From contig CAYQBN010000016.1 of the NCBI GenBank assembly GCA_964415795.1, positions 1-49,696 on the forward strand: a DNA stretch of 49,696 bases. Reading direction: 5' to 3'. The stretch comes from CALITV01 sp964415795. Its GTDB lineage: Bacteria; UBP6; UBA1177; JAKLFG01. Each line of letters starts with the position of its first letter. Within the stretch, counting starts at the first letter, position 1. The notes beneath the pieces were generated by a model that worked only from the letters and a program-made list of their open reading frames with translations, ran no database searches and was not told the DNA's origin. Below are positions 8,612 to 17,299 of the stretch, piece by piece. Made by a program: the position numbers and the translations under genes.

Positions 8612-9952
8612 TTATGCCTTCATATCTTCTATTTCACGGGTCAACTTATCAACCACCCTCTTTACATTGGTGTCCTCTAGGGAAAGCCGTTCTATGCGTG
8701 AAATGGAGGAAAGGACCGTTGCGTGGTCGCGTCCCCCGAAGAAATCCCCTATCTCCGCGAGCGTTGCATTGGTATGTTTCTTAGAAAGGAACATAGCGAT
8801 CTGCCGGGCCAACGACACTTGCTTCGAGCGGTCCCGTGATGTGATGTTGGAAACCTTCGTTCCCATCACGATAGCGGTCGCCTTCGCTACCTCTTCTATC
8901 GTCAAGTTTCCTTTCACCCGTATCATATCTCTGAGCCGTTCCATGGCGAAATCTTTCGTTATCGTTTCCTTGCGTCCTACGATCTCCATCGCTATGTGAA
9001 GGGTTTTAAGCGCTCCTTCTATTTGCCGTACATTGTTCTTGAAGTTCTTTGCCACGAAGAAAACGGCTTCATCGTCAAGAGACACACCATACAGATCGGC
9101 CTTTTTTCGCACGATGGCTATACGCGTATCAAGATCAGGAGGGCGTATCTCGAGAGTCACTCCGCCATCGAAGCGCGATTTGAGACGATCGTCTATCTCA
9201 CGAATCTCGCCGGGGTATCTGTCAGAAGTAATGACGATCTGCTTCTTGTTGTGGTAATACTCGTTGAAAAGACGAAAGAATTCTTCCTGAATCCCCGGTG
9301 TCTTCATGAACTGGATGTCATCGAGCAGAAAATAGTCGAATGCGAAGAAGGTGTCGTGGAACTTTTGAATGCTCTTCTCGGTCATCGCCTTGTAGAATTC
9401 GTTGATCAGCTTCTGGGTAGAAATGTAACAGAACAGCTTGTGTTTGGTGCCGACGAAATTGCCTATCGCATGGAGAAGATGGGTCTTGCCGAGACCAGTA
9501 CCGCCGTAGATGACCAGCGGGTTACGGTCACCTCCCGGATTCTTCGCGATGTAAAGGGCCGACTCGTAGACATCCTTGTTGCTTGGTCCGGTAACGAAAG
9601 AGTTGAAGGTGTACTCGCTCGAGACCTCGGTACTTTTGACGGATCTCCCTTTCTTTGCCGGCTCCATAGCCGTCTGCTCGGAAAGCGGCAGAAGCGGCTG
9701 TATGTCGTCCATTTCCGACATTTTCTTCACGACGAAGCGAACCGTTACATCGGGAGCAATGACCTCGCGCGCGATCTCCGTTATCTTGCGGGCGAGATGT
9801 TGTTTTTCGAGAAGGGAAATGATCTGTTGGCTTGGGCATCCGATGACCAACTCCTCTTCGCTTTCCTTGACCACGCGGAGAGGATGAATGAAGGCCTTCA
9901 TGATGTTGGAGTTCTCGACGGCCGATAACCGCTCCTTTATCCGCTTCCACAT
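8612..9952 (-). CDS. dnaA: Chromosomal replication initiator DnaA
   Basis: 446 residues. DnaA binds origin boxes and melts oriC in its ATP form. Visible features in order are a short domain I/II (1-110), the AAA+ domain with Walker A GGTGLGKTH (K156) and Walker B YFLLDDIQF, and domain IV with the box-recognition signature FFGGRDHATVL near the C-terminus. The length is normal. A GAGGA sequence lies about 10 nt before ATG 9952. The promoter sits at the end of the preceding trmN6-like gene. Confidence 0.96.
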   Translation of the reverse strand: MWKRIKERLSAVENSNIMKAFIHPLRVVKESEEELVIGCPSQQIISLLEKQHLARKITEIAREVIAPDVTVRFVVKKMSEMDDIQPLLPLSEQTAMEPAKKGRSVKSTEVSSEYTFNSFVTGPSNKDVYESALYIAKNPGGDRNPLVIYGGTGLGKTHLLHAIGNFVGTKHKLFCYISTQKLINEFYKAMTEKSIQKFHDTFFAFDYFLLDDIQFMKTPGIQEEFFRLFNEYYHNKKQIVITSDRYPGEIREIDDRLKSRFDGGVTLEIRPPDLDTRIAIVRKKADLYGVSLDDEAVFFVAKNFKNNVRQIEGALKTLHIAMEIVGRKETITKDFAMERLRDMIRVKGNLTIEEVAKATAIVMGTKVSNITSRDRSKQVSLARQIAMFLSKKHTNATLAEIGDFFGGRDHATVLSSISRIERLSLEDTNVKRVVDKLTREIEDMKA

Positions 9953-9990
9953 GCAGTGCTTATCCTCGGGATGTCACATTGTTGAAAAGC

Positions 9991-10018
9991 ATTGTAATCA
10001 AGAGGGGCTCTTTTTCAA
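9991..10018 (-). promoter_or_regulatory. Promoter of dnaA
   Basis: Minus strand: TTGAAA (10018-10013), 16-bp spacer, TACAAT (9996-9991). The start codon is 38 nt downstream. The -35 overlaps the stop codon of the upstream gene. Just downstream is TTTTCAACA (9981-9973), which resembles a weak DnaA box and might serve autoregulation. Confidence 0.55.
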
Positions 10019-10779
10019 ATTCCTTCTCTTCTTTTTTGTGAGGAAGAGGCATGGAGGATCTCTTGAGCTGTCATGGTTAGGGATCCTTCTCCGTCCCGCA
10101 TGGTCACCGTTTCGATGACGGTTTCGGTCGCTTCAGCCGTTCCCCGTCGGCAATGGTAAAGGCAAAGGGAGGGGACATTCTCCGGCCGCTCTTGAACAAG
10201 GGTAAGATGAGAAAGAGCGAGGCCCGTAGCGGATATCGCGGTACATGCGTAAGCGATGCGGGCGGCGGGATGAACGAAGTAAAGCGCCCCCCTCTTTTTC
10301 AGGGAAATGGCTCCGCACAAAAGAAAATCGCGGAGATCGCCGAACATCTCGTGTCGGGCGACGGATCGTTCTCCTTGAAGCGTCGGGTGCTTGGAACGAC
10401 TAGGATAATAGGGAGGGTTGAAAACGACGAGGTCATACCGTTCACGGGGAAGCTTGAGGTGGCGAAGATCGCCATGTATCGGGATAAGACGGTCGGAAAA
10501 ACCGTTTACGGCGATGTTCCGTTTCAGGAGATCAAAAAGGCCCTCGTGCCGCTCAACACACATTATGCGCTCCGCGAGGTTCCGGTAGGCGAGCAAAAGA
10601 GAGACGACGCCATTACCAGCACCGAGGTCTAATGCTAACTTGCTGATTTTTCTTTCGATTTTTGAGACGAACCAAGCGAGCAGGAGAACGTCCACGGAAA
10701 AACGGTAACCGCGTCGCCGTTGAAAGAGACGAAGATCGTTGCTGAAAATGGTGTCGAACGAAAGAGGAGATTCAATCAT
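10015..10779 (-). CDS. trmN6: TrmN6-type tRNA1(Val) (adenine-N6)-methyltransferase
   Basis: 254 residues. A class I SAM methyltransferase with DLGAGNG at 51-57 and the N6-adenine catalytic motif NPPYY at 121-125. The N-terminal segment RRRGYRFSVDVLLLAWF is characteristic of the YfiC/TrmN6 family, which modifies A37 of tRNA1(Val). The start ATG 10779 overlaps the tsaC stop by 8 bp. A longer form from 10836 is possible but adds residues not seen in the family. Substrate identity is inferred from family resemblance only. It is probably co-transcribed with purE and tsaC. Confidence 0.8.
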   Translation of the reverse strand: MIESPLSFDTIFSNDLRLFQRRRGYRFSVDVLLLAWFVSKIERKISKLALDLGAGNGVVSLLLAYRNLAERIMCVERHEGLFDLLKRNIAVNGFSDRLIPIHGDLRHLKLPRERYDLVVFNPPYYPSRSKHPTLQGERSVARHEMFGDLRDFLLCGAISLKKRGALYFVHPAARIAYACTAISATGLALSHLTLVQERPENVPSLCLYHCRRGTAEATETVIETVTMRDGEGSLTMTAQEILHASSSQKRREGI

Positions 10780-11401
10780 AGATTTTTCGGAGAAGGTCCT
10801 CGCGGGAAATGGCACCCTCCCGGATGATTTCGACATTTCGACGGTCGACGCGTACGATGGTCGAGGGAATATTGCTGGCCTTTGAATAGAGCTCGGTATT
10901 GTTCTCGTCGAATAGAAGCGTTCCGTCTATCTTCTCCTCGAAATAGGAAAAGACCTCTTGATAAGTGGTGGCGGGAGGCTTTCCGGTGGGATTGGCACTG
11001 GTGGTGATGATGGGGTGTCCGACCATTTCGAGCAATTTGTTGACCCCCGGGTGGGAGGAGCAGCGAATGCCGACGGCACCGGTACCGCCCGTGATCGCGG
11101 CCGGCACTTCAGGGCGCGCCTCGTGAATGATGGTGAGAGGGCCGGGCCAGTAGAATTTGGCGAGGCGCTGGGCAATGGGGCAGAACGAGGAAACCAGCTC
11201 ATTGAGCATAGAGGGTCGATTCTTCGTAATGAGTACCGAGAGGGGCTTGGTTGCCGCGATCCCTTTGATGCGCTTTAGGCGGCTCACCGAATCGGGCTCA
11301 TGGATGATGCAGCCAAGGCCGTACACGGTCTCGGTCGGATAGGCAATGACCGCGCCATTGCGAAGGTGCCACGCAGCTTCTTCGAGAGAGAATATCTCCA
11401 T
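10772..11401 (-). CDS. tsaC: L-threonylcarbamoyladenylate synthase (TsaC/Sua5/YrdC family)
   Basis: 209 residues. It makes threonylcarbamoyl-AMP from threonine, bicarbonate and ATP, the first step of t6A modification of ANN-decoding tRNAs. Signatures are YPTETVYGLG, KPLSVLI, WPGPLT and TTSANPTG. The length fits TsaC rather than the longer Sua5. ATG 11401 has GGAG 8 nt upstream, which favours it over a GTG at 11407 that overlaps the purE stop. The partner tsaE is at 18057-18515. Confidence 0.92.
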   Translation of the reverse strand: MEIFSLEEAAWHLRNGAVIAYPTETVYGLGCIIHEPDSVSRLKRIKGIAATKPLSVLITKNRPSMLNELVSSFCPIAQRLAKFYWPGPLTIIHEARPEVPAAITGGTGAVGIRCSSHPGVNKLLEMVGHPIITTSANPTGKPPATTYQEVFSYFEEKIDGTLLFDENNTELYSKASNIPSTIVRVDRRNVEIIREGAISREDLLRKIYD

Positions 11402-11403
11402 AG

Positions 11404-11892
11404 TCACTTCTCCAGGATGTTCTTTTGAAGCAGGGCGTCTTTTTTCTCTACCTCACTGGCGAGATCCTGACGAAACTGCTCGAGACGGGCTTGAAGGTGA
11501 GGGTCTCGTAAGGCTAGAAGCGAAAGGGCGAAGAGAGCCGCATTCTTGGCGCCGTCCACTGCCATAACGGCAACGGGAATACCGGAGGGCATCTGAACGG
11601 AGGAAAGAAGGGCATCTAGGCCGCCGAGCCCCGATGCGTTCAAGGGAACCGCGATCACCGGTTTTATCGTGTGGGCGGCTACGACACCCGCAAGGTGTGC
11701 CGCCGCCCCGGCGCCGACAATGATGCATTCACCGGTGAACTGTTCGACGAGCGATACGGTCCGGTGGGGGGTACGATGCGCCGAGGAGATATGGACATCA
11801 TAGGAGACGCCGAACGAAGAAAGCGTCTCGGTCGCCTTTTTCATGATGTTCCAATCGCTGTCGCTTCCCATGAGGATAAGAACCTGCGCCAT
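11404..11892 (-). CDS. purE: N5-carboxyaminoimidazole ribonucleotide mutase
   Basis: 162 residues. PurE converts N5-CAIR to CAIR in purine biosynthesis. The motifs GSDSDW, SAHRTP and the glycine-rich GAGAAAHLAGVVAAHT are all present, and the length is that of class I PurE. GGGGAG precedes the ATG. It sits in a run of minus-strand genes (small secreted protein, purE, tsaC, trmN6-like), while purK is not in the window. Confidence 0.95.
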   Translation of the reverse strand: MAQVLILMGSDSDWNIMKKATETLSSFGVSYDVHISSAHRTPHRTVSLVEQFTGECIIVGAGAAAHLAGVVAAHTIKPVIAVPLNASGLGGLDALLSSVQMPSGIPVAVMAVDGAKNAALFALSLLALRDPHLQARLEQFRQDLASEVEKKDALLQKNILEK

Positions 11893-11916
11893 AATGAATC
11901 TCCCCTATGATCAGAA

Positions 11917-12399
11917 TCATTTTGATGGTGAGGAAGACGGAGCCGGCGGAGCCGGTACCACGGGAGCCGCTTTGTTAAAACGGTCCGAGAGTTCGGTAAT
12001 GCGGGCGTCGAGGAAATCTACGCAACCGCGTACCTTTTGAAGGTTTTCGTAGGTCTTGTTTTTCATGTAACCGCGGACCTCCAGTGAACAGGAAAGCGTC
12101 TCGTCGAGAAGCGCAAGGATGTCCGGAGTAAAGGAACCCTTTCCCCCTTGTGCCGAAAGGAAGGTTTTCGCGTTGGAGAGGGTGCTCTCGACATTCTCGA
12201 GCAAAGAGAGGAGCGCGTCGTTGTCCGTGGCCGAGGCGATCGATAGGCTCACCGTAAGCGTGACCAATCGGTAGGCAAGCGTCATCTCGCCGATAGCGAG
12301 AGCCTCTGCGCGACGATGGAGAAGCGCCAACTCGTCCCCGGCGGATAGCGGCGATACCGCGATAAAGAGAAAAAGAAAAAAGATGATGCGTTTTCTCAT
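11917..12399 (-). CDS. Small secreted protein of unknown function
   Basis: 160 residues, family not recognised. A signal peptide is clear (MRKRIIFFLFLFIAVSPLSA, then GDE). The body is mostly helical by pattern, with two cysteines (C122 and C134 by my count). The C-terminus is a Pro/Ala/Ser-rich tail. ATG 12399 has GGGGAG just upstream. The open frame continues further 5' into rsmG but shows only antisense-like composition there. It precedes purE by 24 bp and is likely co-transcribed with it. Confidence 0.7.
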   Translation of the reverse strand: MRKRIIFFLFLFIAVSPLSAGDELALLHRRAEALAIGEMTLAYRLVTLTVSLSIASATDNDALLSLLENVESTLSNAKTFLSAQGGKGSFTPDILALLDETLSCSLEVRGYMKNKTYENLQKVRGCVDFLDARITELSDRFNKAAPVVPAPPAPSSSPSK

Positions 12400-12427
12400 G
12401 GGTCTCCCCGTCCGACATATCGAAAGG

Positions 12428-12456
12428 ACCGTATCAAAAAAGGGAAACGCTGTCAA
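12428..12456 (-). promoter_or_regulatory. Possible promoter for the small secreted protein-purE-tsaC-trmN6 operon
   Basis: Minus strand: a consensus TTGACA at 12456-12451, overlapping the end of rsmG. The -10 is poor: TACGGT at 12433-12428 with a 17-bp spacer. Confidence 0.35.
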
Positions 12457-13097
12457 CCTGCGAAAGGCGCGTGAGAGGAGAAGACCGCCAGATTCAACCG
12501 GCGATCGCGGAGAGAGCGCCGGTATTCCTTGACCGATGCTTCGCAAGGAAGGGAGAGGGAACGAGGAAGATAAAGAACGACCTTTCCCTTTTCGGTGAGG
12601 AGTCGTTCGAGGATCTGTGTCCACTGGCGATTCGTCGCTACGGCGCGCGAGACGACGAGGTCGAAGCGGTCGGAGACTGAGCCGGCGTCGGCGTGAAGAA
12701 CCTGAATCCGGGAAAGGCCCAAGGAAGCCGATGCATAGGAAAGAAAAGCCGCTTTCTTCGTCGCCTTCTCGATGAGCGTCCAAGAAAGATCGGGTCGTGC
12801 GATGGCGAGAGGGATACCCGGAAAACCGGCACCCGATCCGACATCGGCGCACCGTGAGACCGCGGAAAAAAGATGGGGAATGGTCAGCAGCGCCAAAGAT
12901 TCGGCAAAGTGACGGGTCGCCACGGAGGCCGGTTCGGTAATGCGGGTGAGGTTATGCGTTCGATTCCAGGCGAGGAGAAGATCGAAAAAGGAAGCGCAAA
13001 GAACGAGGACCTTGTCCGGAAGAACGATATCGAGAGCGGCGAGATCTTCCCGAAGGGTCGTGATGAAGGTTTCACGTGAAACATCAGGGTGTTCCAT
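12453..13097 (-). CDS. rsmG: 16S rRNA (guanine-527-N7)-methyltransferase
   Basis: 214 residues. RsmG (GidB) methylates G527 of 16S rRNA. The SAM-binding motif DVGSGAGFPGIPLAI and the upstream NLTRI are diagnostic. The N-terminal codons for DVSRET carry a parS site. The start at 13097 overlaps the end of mnmG by 14 bp, the usual mnmG-rsmG coupling. The parAB genes that commonly follow are absent. Confidence 0.94.
   Translation of the reverse strand: MEHPDVSRETFITTLREDLAALDIVLPDKVLVLCASFFDLLLAWNRTHNLTRITEPASVATRHFAESLALLTIPHLFSAVSRCADVGSGAGFPGIPLAIARPDLSWTLIEKATKKAAFLSYASASLGLSRIQVLHADAGSVSDRFDLVVSRAVATNRQWTQILERLLTEKGKVVLYLPRSLSLPCEASVKEYRRSLRDRRLNLAVFSSHAPFAG
13068..13083. promoter_or_regulatory. 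parS centromere site (ParB binding)
   Basis: GGTTTCACGTGAAACA matches the consensus TGTTTCACGTGAAACA at 15 of 16 positions, and its 14-bp core GTTTCACGTGAAAC is a perfect palindrome. It lies within the first codons of rsmG, a known location of parS in many bacteria, and about 3 kb from dnaA. ParA and ParB are not encoded here. Confidence 0.88.
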
Positions 13098-14973
13098 GAT
13101 CGCGCCTCTTTCGGTGATTCAATGTCATGAAGAGAATGGCGACCGCTGCGGGGGTAACGCCAGGGATGCGAGAGGCATCGCGGAGCGTTGCGGGCCGATG
13201 ACGCGACAGCTTTTCTTCCACCTCGCGCGAGATACCGGGGATACCGACGAAAGAGAAGTCATCGGGGATTCGCACCGCGGCGAGGGTCCGTTCATCGAGG
13301 GACTGTGTGGCTTCTTTTTCGAGGTAGGGAGCATACTTGAGACGGATGAGTGTTCGGACCCATATCTCCGATGCTTCTTCCGGGAGAGGAAAAACGGCGG
13401 CGAGCTGGTCACGGGAGACCTCGGGACGGCGCAGTAGCGTCGCAAGGGAGGTTGGCTGAACGATGGGGGCCGTCCCAAGGGCGGAGAGGTGAGCGTTGAT
13501 CTCGTCAGAGGGGGCGAGGCGATCTTCTTCCAGTCGGTGGGAGAGCGCGACGACCCGGTCGAGAAGGCGTCGCTCTCGGGAGTAGCGTGCTTCTGGAATG
13601 AGGCGATACCTCCACGCTTTCTCAAGGAGGCGTTCTGCCGTGTTGTCGTCTCGGAGAAAGAGCCGCCGTTCTGCGCGGCTCGAGAACATGCGGTATGGCT
13701 CGTCTATGCCCCGGGTCACGATGTCGTCGATAAGGACGCCGCCATAGGAATCGGTTCGCTCGAGGAGGAAGATCTCTTCTTGACCCCGGGCACGCAACGC
13801 CGCGTTGATACCGGCGACGAGACCTTGTACCGCCGCCTCTTCATACCCTGATGTACCGTTGATCTGTCCGGCAAGGAACAATCCAGGAACCTTTTTGCTT
13901 TCGAGAGTATGACGCAGATCCCGTGGGTCGAACGCATCGTACTCGATGGCATAGGCTGGCCGGGTGATGACGGCGTGCGCAAGTCCCGGGATAGTACGGA
14001 TAAAAGCCGCTTGTACCTCGAAAGGAAGACTGGTCGAAATGCCGTTGGGATAGTATTCGGAACGATCCCATCGTTCCGGCTCGAGAAAGATCTGGTGCCG
14101 CTCACGGTGAGGGAACTTGACGATTTTATCCTCAAGAGAAGGACAGTACCGGGGGCCGATTCCCTCGATACTTTTGTGGGTGCCGTATAGAGGAGACCGG
14201 TGGAGATTGTCGCGTACGATGGCGTGCGTTGCCTCGGTAGTATAGGTAAGATGACAAGGGATCTGATGGGACAATCGTGCAATCGTCGTCGTCGAGAAGG
14301 GAATATAGTCTTCGTCTCCCGGCTGTTCCTCAAGTACGGCAAAGTCGATGCTGTCGCCATGAAGGCGCACCGGTGTCCCGGTTTTGAGGCGGATGGGGGT
14401 GTGTCCAAGATGCGTTATCGCGGTGGAGAGTTCGGCCGCGGCCGGTTCTCCAAGGCGCCCGGCGGCATGTGCATGTTCGCCAATGATGACGCGACCGCGC
14501 AAAAAAGTACCTGTCGTTACCACAATGGATCGCGCGGAAAGGGTCTCGCCTGTTCGCAGGATGACGCCGCGTATCCCGGTGTCGTCGGTGGCGATAGTGA
14601 CCGCTTCTTCTTGGCGTACGGAAAGATGTGACATGCGGAAAAGCGCGTGTTTAAGGAACAGGTGGTAGAGAAGCCGATCGTTCTGCGAGCGGGTAGCGTG
14701 CACCGCTTCTCCTTTGCTGCGGTTGAGAACTCGATATTGGATCGCCGAAAAGTCGGCGGCCATTCCCATGAGGCCGCCGAGGATGTCTATCTCACGGACG
14801 ATCTGTCCCTTTGCCTGTCCACCGATGGCGGGATTGCAGGACATTTCGCCAAGGGAATCTATACGAAGGGTAAGGAGGAGTGTCTCGGCTCCGAGACGGG
14901 CCGCCGCTGCCGCCGCTTCGATGCCGGCATGACCGCCACCAATGACGATAACATCAAATGTTTTCAAGGCCAT
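13084..14973 (-). CDS. mnmG: tRNA uridine-34 5-carboxymethylaminomethyl modification enzyme MnmG (GidA)
   Basis: 629 residues, the normal length. This FAD enzyme works with MnmE to modify U34 of tRNAs. The Rossmann FAD motif VIGGGHAGIEAA is at the N-terminus, followed by the SCNPAIGG segment and TTGTFLRGRV. ATG 14973 was chosen because the FAD motif starts about 10 residues in; the longer open frame upstream has no family resemblance. No Shine-Dalgarno sequence is visible. The leader of about 60 nt contains a short palindrome (GACCAAGGTC). The gene has its own promoter, although mnmE lies just upstream. Confidence 0.95.
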   Translation of the reverse strand: MALKTFDVIVIGGGHAGIEAAAAAARLGAETLLLTLRIDSLGEMSCNPAIGGQAKGQIVREIDILGGLMGMAADFSAIQYRVLNRSKGEAVHATRSQNDRLLYHLFLKHALFRMSHLSVRQEEAVTIATDDTGIRGVILRTGETLSARSIVVTTGTFLRGRVIIGEHAHAAGRLGEPAAAELSTAITHLGHTPIRLKTGTPVRLHGDSIDFAVLEEQPGDEDYIPFSTTTIARLSHQIPCHLTYTTEATHAIVRDNLHRSPLYGTHKSIEGIGPRYCPSLEDKIVKFPHRERHQIFLEPERWDRSEYYPNGISTSLPFEVQAAFIRTIPGLAHAVITRPAYAIEYDAFDPRDLRHTLESKKVPGLFLAGQINGTSGYEEAAVQGLVAGINAALRARGQEEIFLLERTDSYGGVLIDDIVTRGIDEPYRMFSSRAERRLFLRDDNTAERLLEKAWRYRLIPEARYSRERRLLDRVVALSHRLEEDRLAPSDEINAHLSALGTAPIVQPTSLATLLRRPEVSRDQLAAVFPLPEEASEIWVRTLIRLKYAPYLEKEATQSLDERTLAAVRIPDDFSFVGIPGISREVEEKLSRHRPATLRDASRIPGVTPAAVAILFMTLNHRKRRDHGTP

Positions 14974-15039
14974 ATAAACAAACGCACAAAAATCGTCTCT
15001 GTTGCGCGAAAAAGGACCGACCAAGGTCTGCCCTAGGGG

Positions 15040-15067
15040 ATGATAAAAAAAAGCGGCTAAAAGTAAA
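15040..15067 (-). promoter_or_regulatory. Promoter of mnmG
   Basis: Minus strand: TTTACT (15067-15062), 16-bp spacer, TATCAT (15045-15040), in the 112-bp gap between mnmE and mnmG. Confidence 0.5.
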
Positions 15068-15085
15068 ATGGAGAGAGAAAACCGA

Positions 15086-16438
15086 TCACTTCCCGAGACA
15101 AAAGGAGGCGAAGATGCGGTCGTAAACCGATAGATCGTCGGCCTTTCCAGCAAGGTCTCGCAGGCATCGTCGGCATCGGGAAAGTGCGTCAGCGATGAGC
15201 GCCGCATCGCCGGTGTCGAGAACGGCGCGGGTGGCGGCGCATATCTCGAGAAGATCTTCGGCGATCTGGCGGCGCGTCTGATGGAAAAGAAGCGGGAGAG
15301 AGGGGTCGGGGGCCTCTAAAGAGAATCGTTGGGAAAGCATCGTCAACAGGTCCCCAATTCCCTCGCCGGTGTGCGCCGAAACGAACAGAGAGGGAGCGAG
15401 TTCGGCCGCCGCCGGGTGTCGTCCGAGATCGCTTTTGTTGGCAACAACGATCGGGTTTCGACGAGAGACTAGATCAAGGACCGACCGGTCCTCGGCGGTT
15501 GGTGGAGCCGATCCGTCGAAGACGAAGATAATTTGCGTGGAAACCTCGGTCAGAGCGAGGGTTCGTGAAACACCCTCCCCCTCGATGCCGTGGGCAGCCT
15601 CGCGAACGCCGGCGCTGTCACATATCTCGACCTCAAGACCAAGATCGGGGAACAGCACCTTTCCAGAGATATAGTCGCGCGTAGTGCCCGGTTCAGGAGA
15701 AACGATGGCTCTTTCGTGTCCGAGGATCCGGTTAAAGAGGGAAGATTTCCCTACATTGGGACAACCGACGATAAGAACCCGTGCGCCGGCAAGGCGCTCG
15801 AAACGCCGGGAATTTTCGAGGAGACGAGAAACGAGGGTTTCTGTATCGGCGACAAGGAGCGATATTCGTGAGGGAGGAAGGTGGTCGAATATCTGGTCCG
15901 GAAAGTCAATGAGAGCGACGGCAAGCGCCTCGACCTCGTCCCAGCGTGAAAGAAGAGGACCCACGGCACGATCGAAATGGTCGAAGAGCATCTCTCGGCG
16001 TGCGAACTCGCTTTGAAAACGGTTTTGAGCGCTGATGAGCGTGGCCAGAGCCGTCGCTTGCGCGAGCGACATCTTTCCGTTCACCACGGCGCGGAAAGAG
16101 AATTCACCGGGAAGGGCAGGTCGTGCGCCGAGAGAAAAGAGATGTTCAAGGATGGTAGAAAGCGTCGGAATAGCCCCATGTACTTGGATCTCCGCAAGAT
16201 CCTCTCCGGTGTAGCTTGCAGGCGCGGAAAAGAAAAGGACGACTGCCTGTTCGGGAGAGTTTTGCTCTCCGAGAGTAAGGCGGCGTACGGCTACGCGGCG
16301 AGGAGAAGGTAGACGCCCGCACACCTTCGTGAGAATTTGACGAACATGAGGCCCGCTTATTCGTATGATGCCGATCACTGATCCGGGAGCGGTCGCGATC
16401 GCCGCAATAGTGGTGCCGAGCCGTTCGACAAGACGCAT
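15086..16438 (-). CDS. mnmE: tRNA modification GTPase MnmE (TrmE)
   Basis: 450 residues, normal length. It partners with MnmG in U34 modification. The N-terminal tetrahydrofolate-binding domain is followed by a GTPase inserted in the helical domain: G1 GCPNVGKSS, G2 GTTRD, G3 DSAG, G4 NKSD. The family C-terminus FCLGK, whose Cys is part of the modification site, is intact. ATG 16438 follows GAGAGGAAG. The longer frame upstream overlaps the divergent tatD-like gene and is not coding. Confidence 0.96.
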   Translation of the reverse strand: MRLVERLGTTIAAIATAPGSVIGIIRISGPHVRQILTKVCGRLPSPRRVAVRRLTLGEQNSPEQAVVLFFSAPASYTGEDLAEIQVHGAIPTLSTILEHLFSLGARPALPGEFSFRAVVNGKMSLAQATALATLISAQNRFQSEFARREMLFDHFDRAVGPLLSRWDEVEALAVALIDFPDQIFDHLPPSRISLLVADTETLVSRLLENSRRFERLAGARVLIVGCPNVGKSSLFNRILGHERAIVSPEPGTTRDYISGKVLFPDLGLEVEICDSAGVREAAHGIEGEGVSRTLALTEVSTQIIFVFDGSAPPTAEDRSVLDLVSRRNPIVVANKSDLGRHPAAAELAPSLFVSAHTGEGIGDLLTMLSQRFSLEAPDPSLPLLFHQTRRQIAEDLLEICAATRAVLDTGDAALIADALSRCRRCLRDLAGKADDLSVYDRIFASFCLGK

Positions 16439-16465
16439 GAACTTCCTCTCGATAAACGGGACCCT

Positions 16466-16493
16466 ATTGTAGCAGGGCATGGAGATGAAGCAA
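16466..16493 (-). promoter_or_regulatory. Promoter of mnmE
   Basis: Minus strand: TTGCTT (16493-16488), 16-bp spacer, TACAAT (16471-16466), 27 nt upstream of the start codon. Confidence 0.6.
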
Positions 16494-16500
16494 TGATAAC

Positions 16501-16529
16501 TTGACGCGCATGCAGAGGAGAAGAACAAT
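16501..16529 (+). promoter_or_regulatory. Possible promoter of the tatD-like gene
   Basis: TTGACG at 16501-16506, 17-bp spacer, AACAAT at 16524-16529. It lies back to back with the mnmE promoter. The -10 is only fair. Confidence 0.35.
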
Positions 16530-16557
16530 GAGGTAAGGAATGGAGGCGTGAAGGAAC

Positions 16558-17298
16558 ATGCTCTTTGATGCGCATCTTCACCTCGGAGAGCTACCGTCGG
16601 AAGAGCGGGTTCTTCCGGGGGCGGCACTCTCGTCGGTCCATGATTTTCACGATCCGCTGGTTTCCCAGCGGGAGCCGAGGGTGATCCTCTCGTATGGCAT
16701 TCACCCTCTCTGGATCGAACGGGAGGGGCGCTCTCTCGATGTCCTGACAGCACTTGCCGCTCAAGGGACGATCGCGGCGGTCGGCGAATGTGGATTCGAT
16801 TTTTACCACGGAAGGGACGAGGAGAAGGAAACCCGTCAGCGAGAAATTTTTCTCGCACAGTGTGCCGTTGCCGATCGGTTTCGTCTGCCTCTGGTCATTC
16901 ATGTGCGGCGTGGGATGAAGGAGCTGTTCGCTCACATAGACCTTCTTAGGACCATATCTGCCGTGATATTCCATTGTTACCCGGGAACGGCAGAGGAGGG
17001 GAACGCTTTTCTTCGGCGAGGGGTGAATGCATTCTTTAGTTTCGGTACCCCTCTTCTCAAAGGATACCGGGGTGCCGTAACGGCCTTTCAACGATTGCCT
17101 CGAGAGAGACTCCTCTTGGAGACCGATGCACCGTTCCAACCACTCTCCGGACATGAAAAGACCCTGCCATCCGATCTTCTCTTGGTTTATGAACGAGCAG
17201 CTTGTCTGTTGGGGTCATCGAGGGAAAATCTCGAAGAACGGCTGTGGCGGACAGCGACGGAAATATTCCCGGTTCTTCGGGAAATGGATATCGATTAA
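16558..17298 (+). CDS. TatD-family metal-dependent deoxyribonuclease/hydrolase
   Basis: 246 residues. A TIM-barrel amidohydrolase of the TatD family, which includes 3'-5' exonucleases and D-aminoacyl-tRNA deacylases. The metal ligands are visible in order: HLH at 6-8, GECGFD, VIHVRRG, FHCYPG and LETDAPF. AAGGAAC precedes the ATG. It is divergent from mnmE and convergent with the EI24 gene, with a 1-bp gap. The exact substrate is unknown. Confidence 0.88.
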   Translation: MLFDAHLHLGELPSEERVLPGAALSSVHDFHDPLVSQREPRVILSYGIHPLWIEREGRSLDVLTALAAQGTIAAVGECGFDFYHGRDEEKETRQREIFLAQCAVADRFRLPLVIHVRRGMKELFAHIDLLRTISAVIFHCYPGTAEEGNAFLRRGVNAFFSFGTPLLKGYRGAVTAFQRLPRERLLLETDAPFQPLSGHEKTLPSDLLLVYERAACLLGSSRENLEERLWRTATEIFPVLREMDID

Positions 17299-17299
17299 T

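Noticed and set aside
11917..12852. A longer 311-codon version of the small secreted protein
   Set aside because: The extra 150 residues are antisense-like, overlap rsmG, and the internal ATG at 12399 has a signal peptide and ribosome binding site.
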